From an uncultured Sulfitobacter sp. (GTDB lineage Bacteria > Pseudomonadota > Alphaproteobacteria > Rhodobacterales > Rhodobacteraceae), in NCBI GenBank assembly GCA_947502265.1, contig CANMZB010000019.1, positions 1-64,000 of the forward strand: a stretch of 64,000 nt of DNA. The letters run 5' to 3'. A program made the translations under genes and the position numbers. Positions within the stretch are counted from its first letter, which is position 1. Each line of letters starts with the position of its first letter. The notes beneath the pieces are model-generated. The model was given only the letters and a program-made list of their open reading frames with translations. It did no database searches and was not told the DNA's origin. Positions 9,370-18,481 of this stretch are shown here, one piece after another.

Positions 9370-11373
9370 CTATCTATATCTGGGAAAAAATTGTGACACA
9401 TGCTGAATGTCACTGAACATGGGCAAAAGCACTTGAAGTTTCCCGCAGAGCGCAGGCGGCTGCTGGGCTACGGTTTTGTGAATAGCCTGATAGCCCCAAG
9501 GCTGCATCGACTTTAGCTCCTTGATGATTTTCTCTTCTTTATTAGAGAACTCTACAAAGAGATTTGGTGTCCCGCTGCTTTCTTCTGTATCCCGCATCCA
9601 GTGGGCATGGCGGTCAATGCACAGCATCGGAATATTGCGTGCGCGGCATTCCTTGCTGAAAAATATATCGACCATACCACCCAAATCCCAGGCGCCGTGG
9701 TCGATGGTATCAAAGCAATCCGAGTGGAACGCCACCGTGCCTGTACCGAGATTATTCACCAGATGTGGGCGGCTAAGCGGTGTTTCCCGAAAGTGATAGA
9801 TAAACCGCCGCCTGAAGTATTTGCGCGGCGCTTCCTCGTACATGACACCATGCACGCCGACGACTGCTTTGTTGTCATACGCCTGCAAGCGCGAAATCAA
9901 TGTGCGCACATAGTCATAAGGATACAGAATATCATCATCACAGGTGAAGTAGAAAAAGGGCTCCCCGGCTGCCTTGAGTTTGTTGAATGCAAAAAACTTC
10001 GCATTGTCCCGGGGGTCTCCCTCAACATCTGACGAGAGTGTAACTGTAATTTTCGGGTTATTTTCCAGGAACTCCGGAATGGTATCAAATTTATCCAGAA
10101 AAACGAAAAGACCGTCAACCTGTGGCAAAAGCCTTGCAACAATTCTTTCAAAACTGGCTATCCGCTCGGGAATGCAACATGCGCTTGCATACACTTTCTC
10201 GGGCAAATTCTCGAGCGCTGCGACAGTATCCGGATAGGTGCGGTTTGGCCTGAGGGGGTATACGGAGAAGGAGTTTCGAAACCAACGGGAGTTTTTCTTT
10301 TTGTCCTTGAAGCGTGCCTTGAACGTGGAAACATATTGACGGCGGATGTTTGAGCTGGACTGATCGACGCTGCCGTCGTCACGGAACGTAAGCATATCCG
10401 CAATCAGCGAATTTTCACGAAGCTCCGCAAGATAAAGAGATACATTTACATTTTTTATCCGCTCCTTGCCGAAGAAATGGGAAAGGCGTTGAAACCATTC
10501 ATCGTCGCCAGCCTTCCGGACTGTATCAAAAAACCCTATCTCGTTAAAAGCAGAGCGCCTGACGGCGAGCGTAATCAGCCCGAACTTTGAGTACAGATCG
10601 GCAACCGGGATGATGCGCCGGGTCTCGGCGGAAAACCGGAGATATTTTGTTCGGGTCGCGATCAGTTCAGGCTTTGCCAGAAGCGGCAGGATTTGCAGCA
10701 TGGCACGTTCCGGATGGGAATAATCATCCGAGTCCTGAAACATGATAATCTCGCCGGTACTTTCGGCGATCGCAATGTTCTTGGCAAGATATGTCCCGCC
10801 GTTCTGGTTTACCCTGATGATTTGCAAGGCATTGGGTGCTCTCGCTTTCATCTCCTGCAAGATATTCCAGGTGGAATCCGAACTGAAATCATCACAAACC
10901 ACAACCTCAAGGTTCGGATAGCTCTGGTTCAGAAGAGACGTGACCGATTTTTCAATCGTCTTTTCAGCATTATACGCAGTCAAAACAAAAGATACTTTTG
11001 GAAGCTCTGTTCCCTCGGGAATATCTGATATTTTTTTCGGCCCCGCGTATTCTGCAAATGTTTGGGAAGCAAAAGGGAGTGCCAGAGGCTGTATGACAAT
11101 ATCACTTTTTTCTTCTGGCAAGCCCTCCGGCTCTGTCGGTATATCGACATCTGCGGTGTGAGCTGGATCTGTATCCTGCGCCTTCACTTCCGAAAGGGCA
11201 TCCCTGCCATTTGGCAGACGGCCCATCAACTTGCCGTACTTGATATAGTGCTCGGCGGGGGCCATGCCCAAAAGCTGAACATCCTCGTAAGTTTCAAGAT
11301 ACCATTCTGGATCAAACTCGCCTGCGTCTACAAGCCGTTGAACGTCTTGCTTTAGTCTTTTGGGATCGTACAT
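9370..11373 (-). CDS. Tandem GT2-type glycosyltransferase with N-terminal FDxxWY module
   Basis: 667 residues. N-terminal FDPEWYLETYEDV and HYIKYGKLMGR (residues 20-53) form the shared module. A GT2 domain covers about 125-300 (KVSFVLTAYNAEKTIEKS; VVCDDFSSDSTW; MFQDSDDYSHP). A second glycosyltransferase-like domain spans about 395-600 (VYASACCIPERIASFERI; FYFTCDDDILYPYDYV). The ATG at 11373 is preceded by GGAGG and lies 11 bp after the stop of the upstream dehydrogenase gene; a TTG at 11388 is less likely. Downstream there is an AT-rich gap of about 180 bp before the next gene. Confidence 0.85.
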   Translation of the reverse strand: MYDPKRLKQDVQRLVDAGEFDPEWYLETYEDVQLLGMAPAEHYIKYGKLMGRLPNGRDALSEVKAQDTDPAHTADVDIPTEPEGLPEEKSDIVIQPLALPFASQTFAEYAGPKKISDIPEGTELPKVSFVLTAYNAEKTIEKSVTSLLNQSYPNLEVVVCDDFSSDSTWNILQEMKARAPNALQIIRVNQNGGTYLAKNIAIAESTGEIIMFQDSDDYSHPERAMLQILPLLAKPELIATRTKYLRFSAETRRIIPVADLYSKFGLITLAVRRSAFNEIGFFDTVRKAGDDEWFQRLSHFFGKERIKNVNVSLYLAELRENSLIADMLTFRDDGSVDQSSSNIRRQYVSTFKARFKDKKKNSRWFRNSFSVYPLRPNRTYPDTVAALENLPEKVYASACCIPERIASFERIVARLLPQVDGLFVFLDKFDTIPEFLENNPKITVTLSSDVEGDPRDNAKFFAFNKLKAAGEPFFYFTCDDDILYPYDYVRTLISRLQAYDNKAVVGVHGVMYEEAPRKYFRRRFIYHFRETPLSRPHLVNNLGTGTVAFHSDCFDTIDHGAWDLGGMVDIFFSKECRARNIPMLCIDRHAHWMRDTEESSGTPNLFVEFSNKEEKIIKELKSMQPWGYQAIHKTVAQQPPALCGKLQVLLPMFSDIQHVSQFFPRYR

Positions 11374-11384
11374 GACCGCCTCCC

Positions 11385-12677
11385 TCAAAGACGCAAATCA
11401 CTGTCTGCCAATGCAAAGATTGACTTCATGTCAAAGAAAACCGCATCAGGCGCCATGCGCGCGCGCAAAGAGTCTACGCCGCCTGCCACGAACTCCTTGT
11501 GGCCCACGGCCAGGATGACCGCATCGTACTGGTTGTCGGCGGGGGGCAGCTGCGTCGTGATTTCGCGGCTGTATTCGGCCTGTACTTCCGCAGGATCGGC
11601 CCAAGTGTCGCAGATGTCGACGTTCATGCCGTAACCTTCGAGGTTTTCAACCAGATCGATCATCTTGGTGTTGCGGATGTCGGGGCAGTTTTCCTTGAAG
11701 GTGAAGCCCAGCATCAGCACGCGGGCGTCCTTGATGTTTTTACCCTTGGCGATCAGCTTTTTCAGCAACCGTGTGGTGGCATTGCGCGCCATGCCGTCGT
11801 TGATTTCGCGGCTGTGGCGGATGATGTCGGGGATGTGTCCCACGGCCATGGATTTATGCACCAGATAATAGGGGTCCACACCGATGCAGTGTCCGCCCAC
11901 CAGACCGGGGCTCAGCTTCATGAAATTCCATTTGGTCGCGGCGGCGTCCAGCACGGAGGTGGTATCGATATCGAGATACGAAAAGATGATCGACAGCTCG
12001 TTGATAAGCGCGATGTTCACGTCACGCTGGGTATTTTCGATCACCTTCGAGGCCTCGGCGACCTTGATGCTGGCGGCTTTGAAGGTGCCGGCGGTGATGA
12101 TGGTGCGGTAAAGCGCATCCACCAGATCGGCCACTTCGGGGGTCGAGCCGGAGGTCACCTTGACGATCGAGGGCAGCGGGCGTTCTTTGTCGCCGGGGTT
12201 GATGCGTTCAGGGCTGTAACCGGCAAAGAAATCCTTGTTGAAGGTCAGGCCCGAGACCCGTTCGACTGCGGGCAGGCAGTCTTCTTCGGTGGCCCCCGGA
12301 TAGACGGTAGATTCGTAAATCACGATATCGCCCGGCTTGATCACCTTGCCGACCGTTTCGGAGGCCGCAATCAGCGGGCGCAGGTTGGGCTGGCGGTGAC
12401 TGTCAATCGGTGTCGGGACAGCAATGATATAGACATTGCATTTGGCCAGATCATCCAGATCGTTGGAGAACGTCAGGTGTGTGGCATTTTCCAGACCGAC
12501 CTGATCGACTTCACCCGTGCCGTCGTTGCCGCCACGCAGCTCGTCGATCCGTTTCTGGTTGATGTCAAAGCCCAGTGTCGGACGTTTCTTGCCAAATTCA
12601 ACGGCAAGTGGCAAACCAACGTATCCAAGGCCGATAATTCCGACGTGTAGATCGTTGAGCGGGGGAAGCTTCTGCAT
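11385..12677 (-). CDS. tviB: UDP-N-acetylhexosamine 6-dehydrogenase (TviB/WbpO-type)
   Basis: 430 residues, the usual length. It oxidises a UDP-HexNAc to its uronic acid using two NAD+. Residues 12-20 hold the Rossmann GIIGLGYVGLP motif; VYIIAVPTPID and YESTVYPGATEEDCLP are typical of this subfamily, and the catalytic cysteine is in GGHCIGVDPYYL. The FDINQKRIDELRGGNDGTGE segment matches TviB/WbpO rather than UDP-glucose dehydrogenases. First gene of the leftward glycosyltransferase operon. It would provide GlcNAcA or GalNAcA for an acidic polymer. Which epimer is used cannot be told from the sequence. Confidence 0.9.
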   Translation of the reverse strand: MQKLPPLNDLHVGIIGLGYVGLPLAVEFGKKRPTLGFDINQKRIDELRGGNDGTGEVDQVGLENATHLTFSNDLDDLAKCNVYIIAVPTPIDSHRQPNLRPLIAASETVGKVIKPGDIVIYESTVYPGATEEDCLPAVERVSGLTFNKDFFAGYSPERINPGDKERPLPSIVKVTSGSTPEVADLVDALYRTIITAGTFKAASIKVAEASKVIENTQRDVNIALINELSIIFSYLDIDTTSVLDAAATKWNFMKLSPGLVGGHCIGVDPYYLVHKSMAVGHIPDIIRHSREINDGMARNATTRLLKKLIAKGKNIKDARVLMLGFTFKENCPDIRNTKMIDLVENLEGYGMNVDICDTWADPAEVQAEYSREITTQLPPADNQYDAVILAVGHKEFVAGGVDSLRARMAPDAVFFDMKSIFALADSDLRL

Positions 12678-12977
12678 TTTGAATGCCTTATTTATGAATA
12701 AATTTGTGCGGTTAATGCCGGTTGTTAGTCAGAACTGTATGTGGGTTCAAGGTTATTTTGGGCGCTCGGCAGAAACACGAGTATGGCAATTCGGTCTCGA
12801 AACCCTTTCGATGAATGCACCTCAACCGGCTGATAGCCCCTGAAAATACGCCTGACCATGCCTTCGCTATCGTGATGTGCTGGTGTTCGGGGTCCGCCCT
12901 GCTTGCTGCCATGAAAATATTGCGCCACAAAGCTGTCGGCCAGCAGTGCGTCCGTGCCGGCCAGATCGGAACAACAG
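12678..12977. promoter_or_regulatory. Divergent intergenic region between two polysaccharide operons
   Basis: About 300 bp between the leftward dehydrogenase and the rightward glycosyltransferase gene. It must hold both promoters; the AT-rich stretch 12680-12720 next to the dehydrogenase is the best candidate for one. I see no clear operator. A short minus-strand frame (12725-12928) is discussed among rejected items. Confidence 0.4.
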
Positions 12978-15770
12978 ATGTCACATGATGATGCCCTCGA
13001 CTCTCACAAGGATGGATTTGATCCCGTCTGGTATTTGCGCACCTATGATGATGTGCGCAAAGCCGGGATTGATCCGTGGCATCATTACAGCACCAGCGGA
13101 AAACGCGAAGGGCGTCAGGGCAAACCGCTGCGCAGTCTGGACCTCGACCACATGCTTTGGCGGGGCTTCGAGACAACTGCCTTGCCCGGCTTGCAGGCGC
13201 TAAGCCGCTCGGACGAGCCGCGCGAGGTGGCTGTGGCGGCGTGGTCTCTGGCGCGTTGGTATGTTGAGCAGGGCGAGACGCGCGCGGCACGCGACAGCAT
13301 TGCGTTGTTTCACATGCAGCCCGAAGCGGATCAGGTTTTGCGTCATATCGGGCCATGGCTGCTTGCGGTCGAGCTGTATCTGGCCTGTGACGAGATCAAA
13401 GCCGCCGGGGAGATTTTGGCGCAAGGCCGGGCAAGGCATGGCGCATGTGCGGATTTCGATCTGGCCGAATTCTTGTGCATAAGCGCGCGCGCAGAACACG
13501 CAGGACATGACGCGCACGACGAGGTGCTCAACCGCCCGCTTGCCGCGATCCATGCGCGCGAGAACCTTGCCTCTATTGCGTTGCAGGCGGGTGCGGGGTC
13601 GCGCTTTGACAGGATCCATGTCCCGCAGCCCCCCGAAAGCGTCGAAGACGGGCCGTTGGTAAGCGTCATCATGCCGGTTTATAATGCCGCCGGGATGATG
13701 ATCCATGCGATCAAAAGTCTGCAAAGCCAAAGCTGGCGCAATCTGGAAATTGTGATTGTTGATGATGCCTCGGCGGATGACAGTCGCGCAGTGGCACAGG
13801 CACAGGCCGCACAGGACGCGCGCATCCGTCTGATCGCCCTGCCGCATAATCAGGGCGCTTATGCGGCGCGCAATGCAGGGCTTGCTGCGGCGCAGGGTGA
13901 TTTTTTTACCGTCCACGACGCGGATGACTGGTCTCATCCGGACAAGATACGGTTGCAGGTAGAGGCGCTTGTCGCCACGCCGGCGGCCAGTGCGAGCGTA
14001 TCCCATATGGTGCGCGCCAGTGCCGATCTGGACATGACACGCTGGCGGATCGAAAACGGCTGGACCTATCGCAACACATCGTCGCTGATGATGCGTATCG
14101 GCCTGCGTGACCGGCTGGGTTTTTGGGACCGCGCACGGGTAAGTGCCGACACGGAATACTATCACCGCATTCGCGCCGCAGACGGACCCGGCGCCATCCT
14201 CGAAGTGCTTGAGGGCGTGCCGTTGATGCTGGCACGCACGACACCGCAATCGCTGACCCAGCGCACCGACACCCATTTGCGCAGCCAGTTTACCGGAGTC
14301 CGGCGCGATTACATCAATGCCGCACAGCAATGGCATCGCCAGGCGCAGGGAGACAGCGATCTGTTTGTGCCACAAATCCCCGAAGTGCGCCCCTTCCGGA
14401 TCCCGCAAACTCTGGCCGGAGATGACCCGCAGCCGCCTGAAGGACCAATCGACATCCTGCGCGGCTCCCCCCTGTTTGATGCGCAGTGGTACCAGCTGGG
14501 AAATCTTGACGTTCTTTTTGCCGATATGGACCCGGCGCTTCATTATCTGCAAGGCGGCGCGCGCGAGAACCGCGATCCCGGTCCACGGTTCAGCACCGGT
14601 GGTGTAAGGCTGGATCAAAAGCTTGGTGAAGACGACAATCCGCTGTTGCACTGGCATGCGCAGGGCGCGGATGAAAGCGCCGCTCTCCCGCGGTTCGAGG
14701 GGGCGCATAAAGGAAAGCCGCGGGTTGTGGTTTTTGCCCATAGTGCAGGCAAGACGCTGTTCGGGGCAGAGCGCAGCCTGCTGGACGTGGTTGCGCGTAT
14801 GGCCGCACGCGGGGACGCACCGGTTGTCGTGCTGCCGACATTGCGTGATCCGGGTTATCTTGACCGGCTGCTGCCGATCTGTGCGGCCGTTGAGATACTG
14901 CCGCAGATCTGGCGGTACGGTTTGCGTGCACCACACCCGCAAACCGTGGCCGGTGCGCGCAGGCTCATTGAAAAATACCGCCCCGACGAGGTGCATGTAA
15001 ATACGCTGGTGCTGGATGCGCCTTTGGTGGCGGCCCGGGCCGCAGGGTATGAAACGGTGGTGCATGTGCGCGAACTTCCCGCACAGGATGCCCCGTTATG
15101 TCGTGTGCTTGGCACGGACCCTGAAACCCTGCGCCGTGATTTGCTGGCACAGGCCGACCGGTTCATCGCCAATTCACCTGTGGTGGCGGGGTGGCTGAAC
15201 GTGCCGGAGCGCACGATGATCTGCCCCAATTCGGTCAGCCCCGCCCTTTTTGATCTGCCCTTTACACCGGGCAAACACCTTAATGTGGCGTTGATCAGCA
15301 GTAATGTCGTAAAAAAAGGAATTGCCGATTTTCTGTCTGTGGCGCGTCAGGCGCAAGCCGCAGGCAGCCCGATGCGGTTTTTGCTGATCGGGCCGCCTTC
15401 GCCAGACCTGCACATGCTGCGTCCCTGGAGCGACAACGTCGAATTTCGCGGGTATGCTGCCAGCCCTGAAGAGGCGATCGCGCAGGCCGATGTGGTGGTC
15501 AGCCTGTCCCATTTCGCGGAATCTTTCGGGCGCACCGTGCTGGAGGCGATGGCGGCGGGCCGACCTGTTGTCTGCTATGATCGTGGTGCGCCGCCCTCTC
15601 TGATCCGCAGCGGTGAAACCGGTTTTGTGGTACCGGCGGATGATACTGGCCGGGTCCTTCAGGCGCTTCTGGCGCTGGAGGCCGCGCGCGGTCAGCTATT
15701 CGTGATGAGTGAAGCGGCGCGCACCCGCGCACACGCCTTGCAGAAGCTGGCAGAGCGGGAGATTGTCTAA
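12978..15770 (+). CDS. Multi-domain GT2/GT4 glycosyltransferase with two FDxxWY modules
   Basis: 930 residues. Starts with the FDPVWYLRTYDDV...HHYSTSGKREGR module (about 14-50), then a helical linker that looks TPR-like (about 60-200). A GT2 domain follows at about 225-340 (LVSVIMPVYNAAGMM; IVIVDDASADDSR; VHDADDWSHP). A second FDxxWY module (FDAQWYQLGNLDVLF...HYLQGG) lies near 500-540 and a GT-B/GT4 domain at 575-920 (VVFAHSAGKTLFGAERS; LSHFAESFGRTVLEAMAAG). The ATG at 12978 is preferred to an upstream in-frame GTG at 12954. It faces away from the leftward operon and is probably the first gene of a short transcript. Confidence 0.85.
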   Translation: MSHDDALDSHKDGFDPVWYLRTYDDVRKAGIDPWHHYSTSGKREGRQGKPLRSLDLDHMLWRGFETTALPGLQALSRSDEPREVAVAAWSLARWYVEQGETRAARDSIALFHMQPEADQVLRHIGPWLLAVELYLACDEIKAAGEILAQGRARHGACADFDLAEFLCISARAEHAGHDAHDEVLNRPLAAIHARENLASIALQAGAGSRFDRIHVPQPPESVEDGPLVSVIMPVYNAAGMMIHAIKSLQSQSWRNLEIVIVDDASADDSRAVAQAQAAQDARIRLIALPHNQGAYAARNAGLAAAQGDFFTVHDADDWSHPDKIRLQVEALVATPAASASVSHMVRASADLDMTRWRIENGWTYRNTSSLMMRIGLRDRLGFWDRARVSADTEYYHRIRAADGPGAILEVLEGVPLMLARTTPQSLTQRTDTHLRSQFTGVRRDYINAAQQWHRQAQGDSDLFVPQIPEVRPFRIPQTLAGDDPQPPEGPIDILRGSPLFDAQWYQLGNLDVLFADMDPALHYLQGGARENRDPGPRFSTGGVRLDQKLGEDDNPLLHWHAQGADESAALPRFEGAHKGKPRVVVFAHSAGKTLFGAERSLLDVVARMAARGDAPVVVLPTLRDPGYLDRLLPICAAVEILPQIWRYGLRAPHPQTVAGARRLIEKYRPDEVHVNTLVLDAPLVAARAAGYETVVHVRELPAQDAPLCRVLGTDPETLRRDLLAQADRFIANSPVVAGWLNVPERTMICPNSVSPALFDLPFTPGKHLNVALISSNVVKKGIADFLSVARQAQAAGSPMRFLLIGPPSPDLHMLRPWSDNVEFRGYAASPEEAIAQADVVVSLSHFAESFGRTVLEAMAAGRPVVCYDRGAPPSLIRSGETGFVVPADDTGRVLQALLALEAARGQLFVMSEAARTRAHALQKLAEREIV

Positions 15771-15897
15771 CCCATCCAGACCGGCAGAGCGGTTTGCCCG
15801 CGGCACCGGACCGGCTGGCTTTTGTGCTTACCTTGACGGGCATTCACCGGTTCCATCAAACCGCTTTGACGGCCCGATAGCTCTCCTTGTTTTCCAG

Positions 15898-16389
15898 ATG
15901 AAACGAGACATTACGTCAATAAAGCGAAAGCGCGACGCTGGTCAGTATGGGTTTGAACTGCATGAAATCAGCACAACGATGGAATATATACGCCGACCAG
16001 TCGGCAATCCGGTGCAGCAGACAAACCGCGAGATCATAGGTAGGCTTGCAGCGGTGCCTATTCATCACGAAATTGTTCTGTCGCGGGCCATGAAGAACCC
16101 GAACCTTGATGATACGGGTATTATAAATAGCCTGAGAAACAAACTGGGGAGCGTTACTTCATATGGTGGCAATCTTGATTTCGTCGAGAAATATTACCCG
16201 AAAGCATTAGAGTACACTTTTTCTGATATAAGGGAGACGGTCGAGAATAATATCTTGCGGTTTTGCGCGCCCATGACAAAGCAAGAAGAAGGCTACTTCG
16301 AGAAATGGGATACGGAAATGTTCAAGACCGGAAAACTCTATGCCGAGGGTGCCCTGAATTTCAATGAGTGTTTGAAAGACCTGTCCTGA
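15898..16389 (+). CDS. Hypothetical protein, 163 residues
   Basis: I do not recognise this protein. It is hydrophilic, starts with a basic segment (MKRDITSIKRKRDAGQYG) and continues with ordered, soluble-looking sequence (NLDFVEKYYPKALEYTF; ILRFCAPMTKQEEGYFE). It has no membrane segment or signal peptide. Codon use is more AT-rich than in its neighbours, suggesting recent transfer or a fragment of a larger protein. An upstream extension overlapping the preceding gene is open but looks non-coding. It is convergent with kpsT. Confidence 0.5.
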   Translation: MKRDITSIKRKRDAGQYGFELHEISTTMEYIRRPVGNPVQQTNREIIGRLAAVPIHHEIVLSRAMKNPNLDDTGIINSLRNKLGSVTSYGGNLDFVEKYYPKALEYTFSDIRETVENNILRFCAPMTKQEEGYFEKWDTEMFKTGKLYAEGALNFNECLKDLS

Positions 16390-16452
16390 AGCGTGAAAAT
16401 ACCGCTTGAGGACTGTTTGACGGTATCGCAAAGCGCCGGGATAGAGATACGT

Positions 16453-17130
16453 CTAACGCATCCAGGGCGGTAGCGCCCCGCGCATGATATGATCGTAATG
16501 TTCGATGGCACGTTCGACACGGGCGTAATAGAAGAACCGCCCGTTTTGCAGGACGATGCCGGAGCTGCACATGCGCTGAAGCTGCCCTGTTGAGTGCGAA
16601 ACAATTATCGCACCCGCTGTCTTGAGCCGCTCTTGCAAAATTGCCTCGCTTTTGGCTTTGAAAGAGCCGTCCCCCACGGCGGTGATCTCGTCGATGAGAT
16701 AGGTGTCGAATTGCACAGCCATCGACATCGCGAAGGCCAGCCGCGATTTCATACCCGATGAATAGGTCCGCACCGGCAGTTCGAAATGGGCGCCCAGTTC
16801 GGAGAATTCACGCGCGAAGGCGCACATTTCTTCTGTGTCGACGCCATAGATACGCGCCACGAATTTCACGTTTTGCGCGCCTGTCAGATCACCGTGGAAC
16901 GATCCCGCAAACCCCACGGGCCAGGAAACCGAGCCGTGGGGAATGATCTCTCCGCTGTTGGGCGAGACTGATCCCGCGATCATCTTGAGCATCGTCGATT
17001 TGCCCGCTCCGTTGCCGCCCAGCAATCCGATGGTTTCTCCCTTGGGAAAGATAAAATTGATATCGCGGGCGACGACCTTTTTATGACCGTTCAGCTTGTA
17101 GCTTTTATGCAGATTGCGCAGTTCGATCAT
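16453..17130 (-). CDS. kpsT: Capsule polysaccharide ABC exporter, ATP-binding protein
   Basis: 225 residues, typical for the KpsT/CtrD/BexA family. Walker A GLLGGNGAGKST at about 38-49, signature YSSGMKSRLAFAM near 134-146 and Walker B TYLIDEITAVGDGSF near 156-170. It energises export of the lipid-linked capsule chain through KpsM. It lies 3 bp downstream of the kpsE gene and is co-transcribed with it, while kpsM is transcribed divergently, a common split arrangement in Rhodobacterales. Confidence 0.93.
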   Translation of the reverse strand: MIELRNLHKSYKLNGHKKVVARDINFIFPKGETIGLLGGNGAGKSTMLKMIAGSVSPNSGEIIPHGSVSWPVGFAGSFHGDLTGAQNVKFVARIYGVDTEEMCAFAREFSELGAHFELPVRTYSSGMKSRLAFAMSMAVQFDTYLIDEITAVGDGSFKAKSEAILQERLKTAGAIIVSHSTGQLQRMCSSGIVLQNGRFFYYARVERAIEHYDHIMRGALPPWMR

Positions 17131-17133
17131 GGC

Positions 17134-18222
17134 TTAGCGCCGGTCGCGCACAGAGTAATAGACCAGCACACCGATGCTCCAGATCAGCAGCAGGAAAAAA
17201 CCGGTGATCAGGCTGAGGATCAGCCGGTCGGGGTAGCGGGGCGATTGCGGCAGGCTTGGCAATGTATATGGGGCGAGATAGCGGTTTTGGCGTTCGGCTT
17301 CGGCAATGGCCGTATCAAGGCCGGCCTGCGCCTTGAGATAGGTCTGCTGGGCATATTCCAGATCGACGGTCAGCCGCTCGAATTCGGCGGCGAGGCTGGA
17401 AAAGTTGAGCCCGCCTGTGCGGCTTTCCGACGCGGTGCCGAATTGCGCCCGCTCGATCTCGATAAGATCCTCGATCACCCCGATGCGGCGGCGTTCGGTG
17501 GTGATGCGCCGGTCGGCATCGCTCAGCCCTTCTGACAGCAGCAGGTTCAGCTCGACTTTTGCGGCAGCCAGCTGCTGTTCCAGCGAATTGAGAATGCCGA
17601 TCTGGCCCTGTACCGCCGCCTCCAGATCAATGGTGCGGTTTTCGGAGCGGAATTTGGTCAGCGCCTGACGCGCATCGCTCAACCGTGCCAGCGCCGTTTC
17701 CAGATCAAGCTGCGCATAGCGGGTGTTGTTGTTGCGCGCGATGGCCGAGAGCCGGTTGATCAGAAGCGAGCTTTCCTCGACAACACGTCCGGCGATGGCC
17801 TGGGCGTCCTCGGGACGGAAGGCATGCACGCGCAGCTCGATCAGGGAGGTGCCCTGATCGTAATGCAGTTCGACCATGCGCCGCCAGTAATCCACCAGAT
17901 CCTCGATCTCGCCGGTGGGCTTGAAGGCAAAAAAGGGATCGAAGCTGGGTACTGTATAGGCCCCGATCAGGTCGATATGGTCCATCACCCGCTCTACCAT
18001 GTCCTGGCTGTGGATGAATTCATTAAGGATGTCGGTGTCCGAAGAAGACGTGGTGCCCGACACGCTCGACAGGCTGCCCAGAAGATCGGCGGCCGAGCTA
18101 AGCTCTTCTGCGCGCACGGCAAAGCCTGCCTTGGAGATGTATTGATCCGATGCGATGGCAAAAAGATAGAATACGGTCACCGCCAGCGGCACGAGGACCA
18201 CCAGAACGAAACTGGCAGACAT
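17134..18222 (-). CDS. kpsE: Capsule export inner-membrane/periplasmic protein (KpsE/CtrB/BexC family)
   Basis: 362 residues from the first ATG. One membrane helix at the very start (SFVLVVLVPLAVTVFYLFAI), the family motif SDQYISKAGFAVR, a periplasmic coiled-coil region (about 170-310) and a second membrane helix near the C-terminus (LILSLITGFFLLLIWSIGVLV), as in PCP-2/KpsE proteins. It bridges the KpsMT transporter and an outer-membrane KpsD/Wza-type channel. The ATG at 18222 removes the cytoplasmic Pro-rich tail usual in this family. The frame stays open for 40 more codons up to an ATC at 18342 that has an AAGGA ribosome site at ideal distance, so the true start may be non-standard (see findings). 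Confidence 0.9.
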   Translation of the reverse strand: MSASFVLVVLVPLAVTVFYLFAIASDQYISKAGFAVRAEELSSAADLLGSLSSVSGTTSSSDTDILNEFIHSQDMVERVMDHIDLIGAYTVPSFDPFFAFKPTGEIEDLVDYWRRMVELHYDQGTSLIELRVHAFRPEDAQAIAGRVVEESSLLINRLSAIARNNNTRYAQLDLETALARLSDARQALTKFRSENRTIDLEAAVQGQIGILNSLEQQLAAAKVELNLLLSEGLSDADRRITTERRRIGVIEDLIEIERAQFGTASESRTGGLNFSSLAAEFERLTVDLEYAQQTYLKAQAGLDTAIAEAERQNRYLAPYTLPSLPQSPRYPDRLILSLITGFFLLLIWSIGVLVYYSVRDRR

Positions 18223-18481
18223 CCAGATGTGACGCTTGCGCGGGCGCGCCGCACCGGCACTTTGCGGGACGTGAGGGCGATTGCCCTGTGCCGGTTGGGG
18301 AACTTTCTTGGCAGCAGGGGGCGGGGGTGCTTGCTGTGAGATGGGACAATCCTTTTAACCACTGCCCTGACGGGCAAGAAGAAGCTGCTGGGGATGCATC
18401 GGATTTTATGCCTCGCTATGCAAGGAAAAATCTCTTACCAGACGGTGGCGGTCCTTTGGGGCAGAATGATACGAGAGTACT

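Noticed and set aside
11499-12650. Plus-strand frame of 383 codons opposite the TviB-type dehydrogenase
   Set aside because: The minus strand encodes a full-length, motif-complete dehydrogenase; this is its shadow.
12725-12928. Minus-strand frame of 67 codons (GTG start) in the divergent intergenic region
   Set aside because: The composition is protein-like, but there is no ribosome site or family match and it fills a region that must hold two promoters. A gene remnant is possible but not supported.
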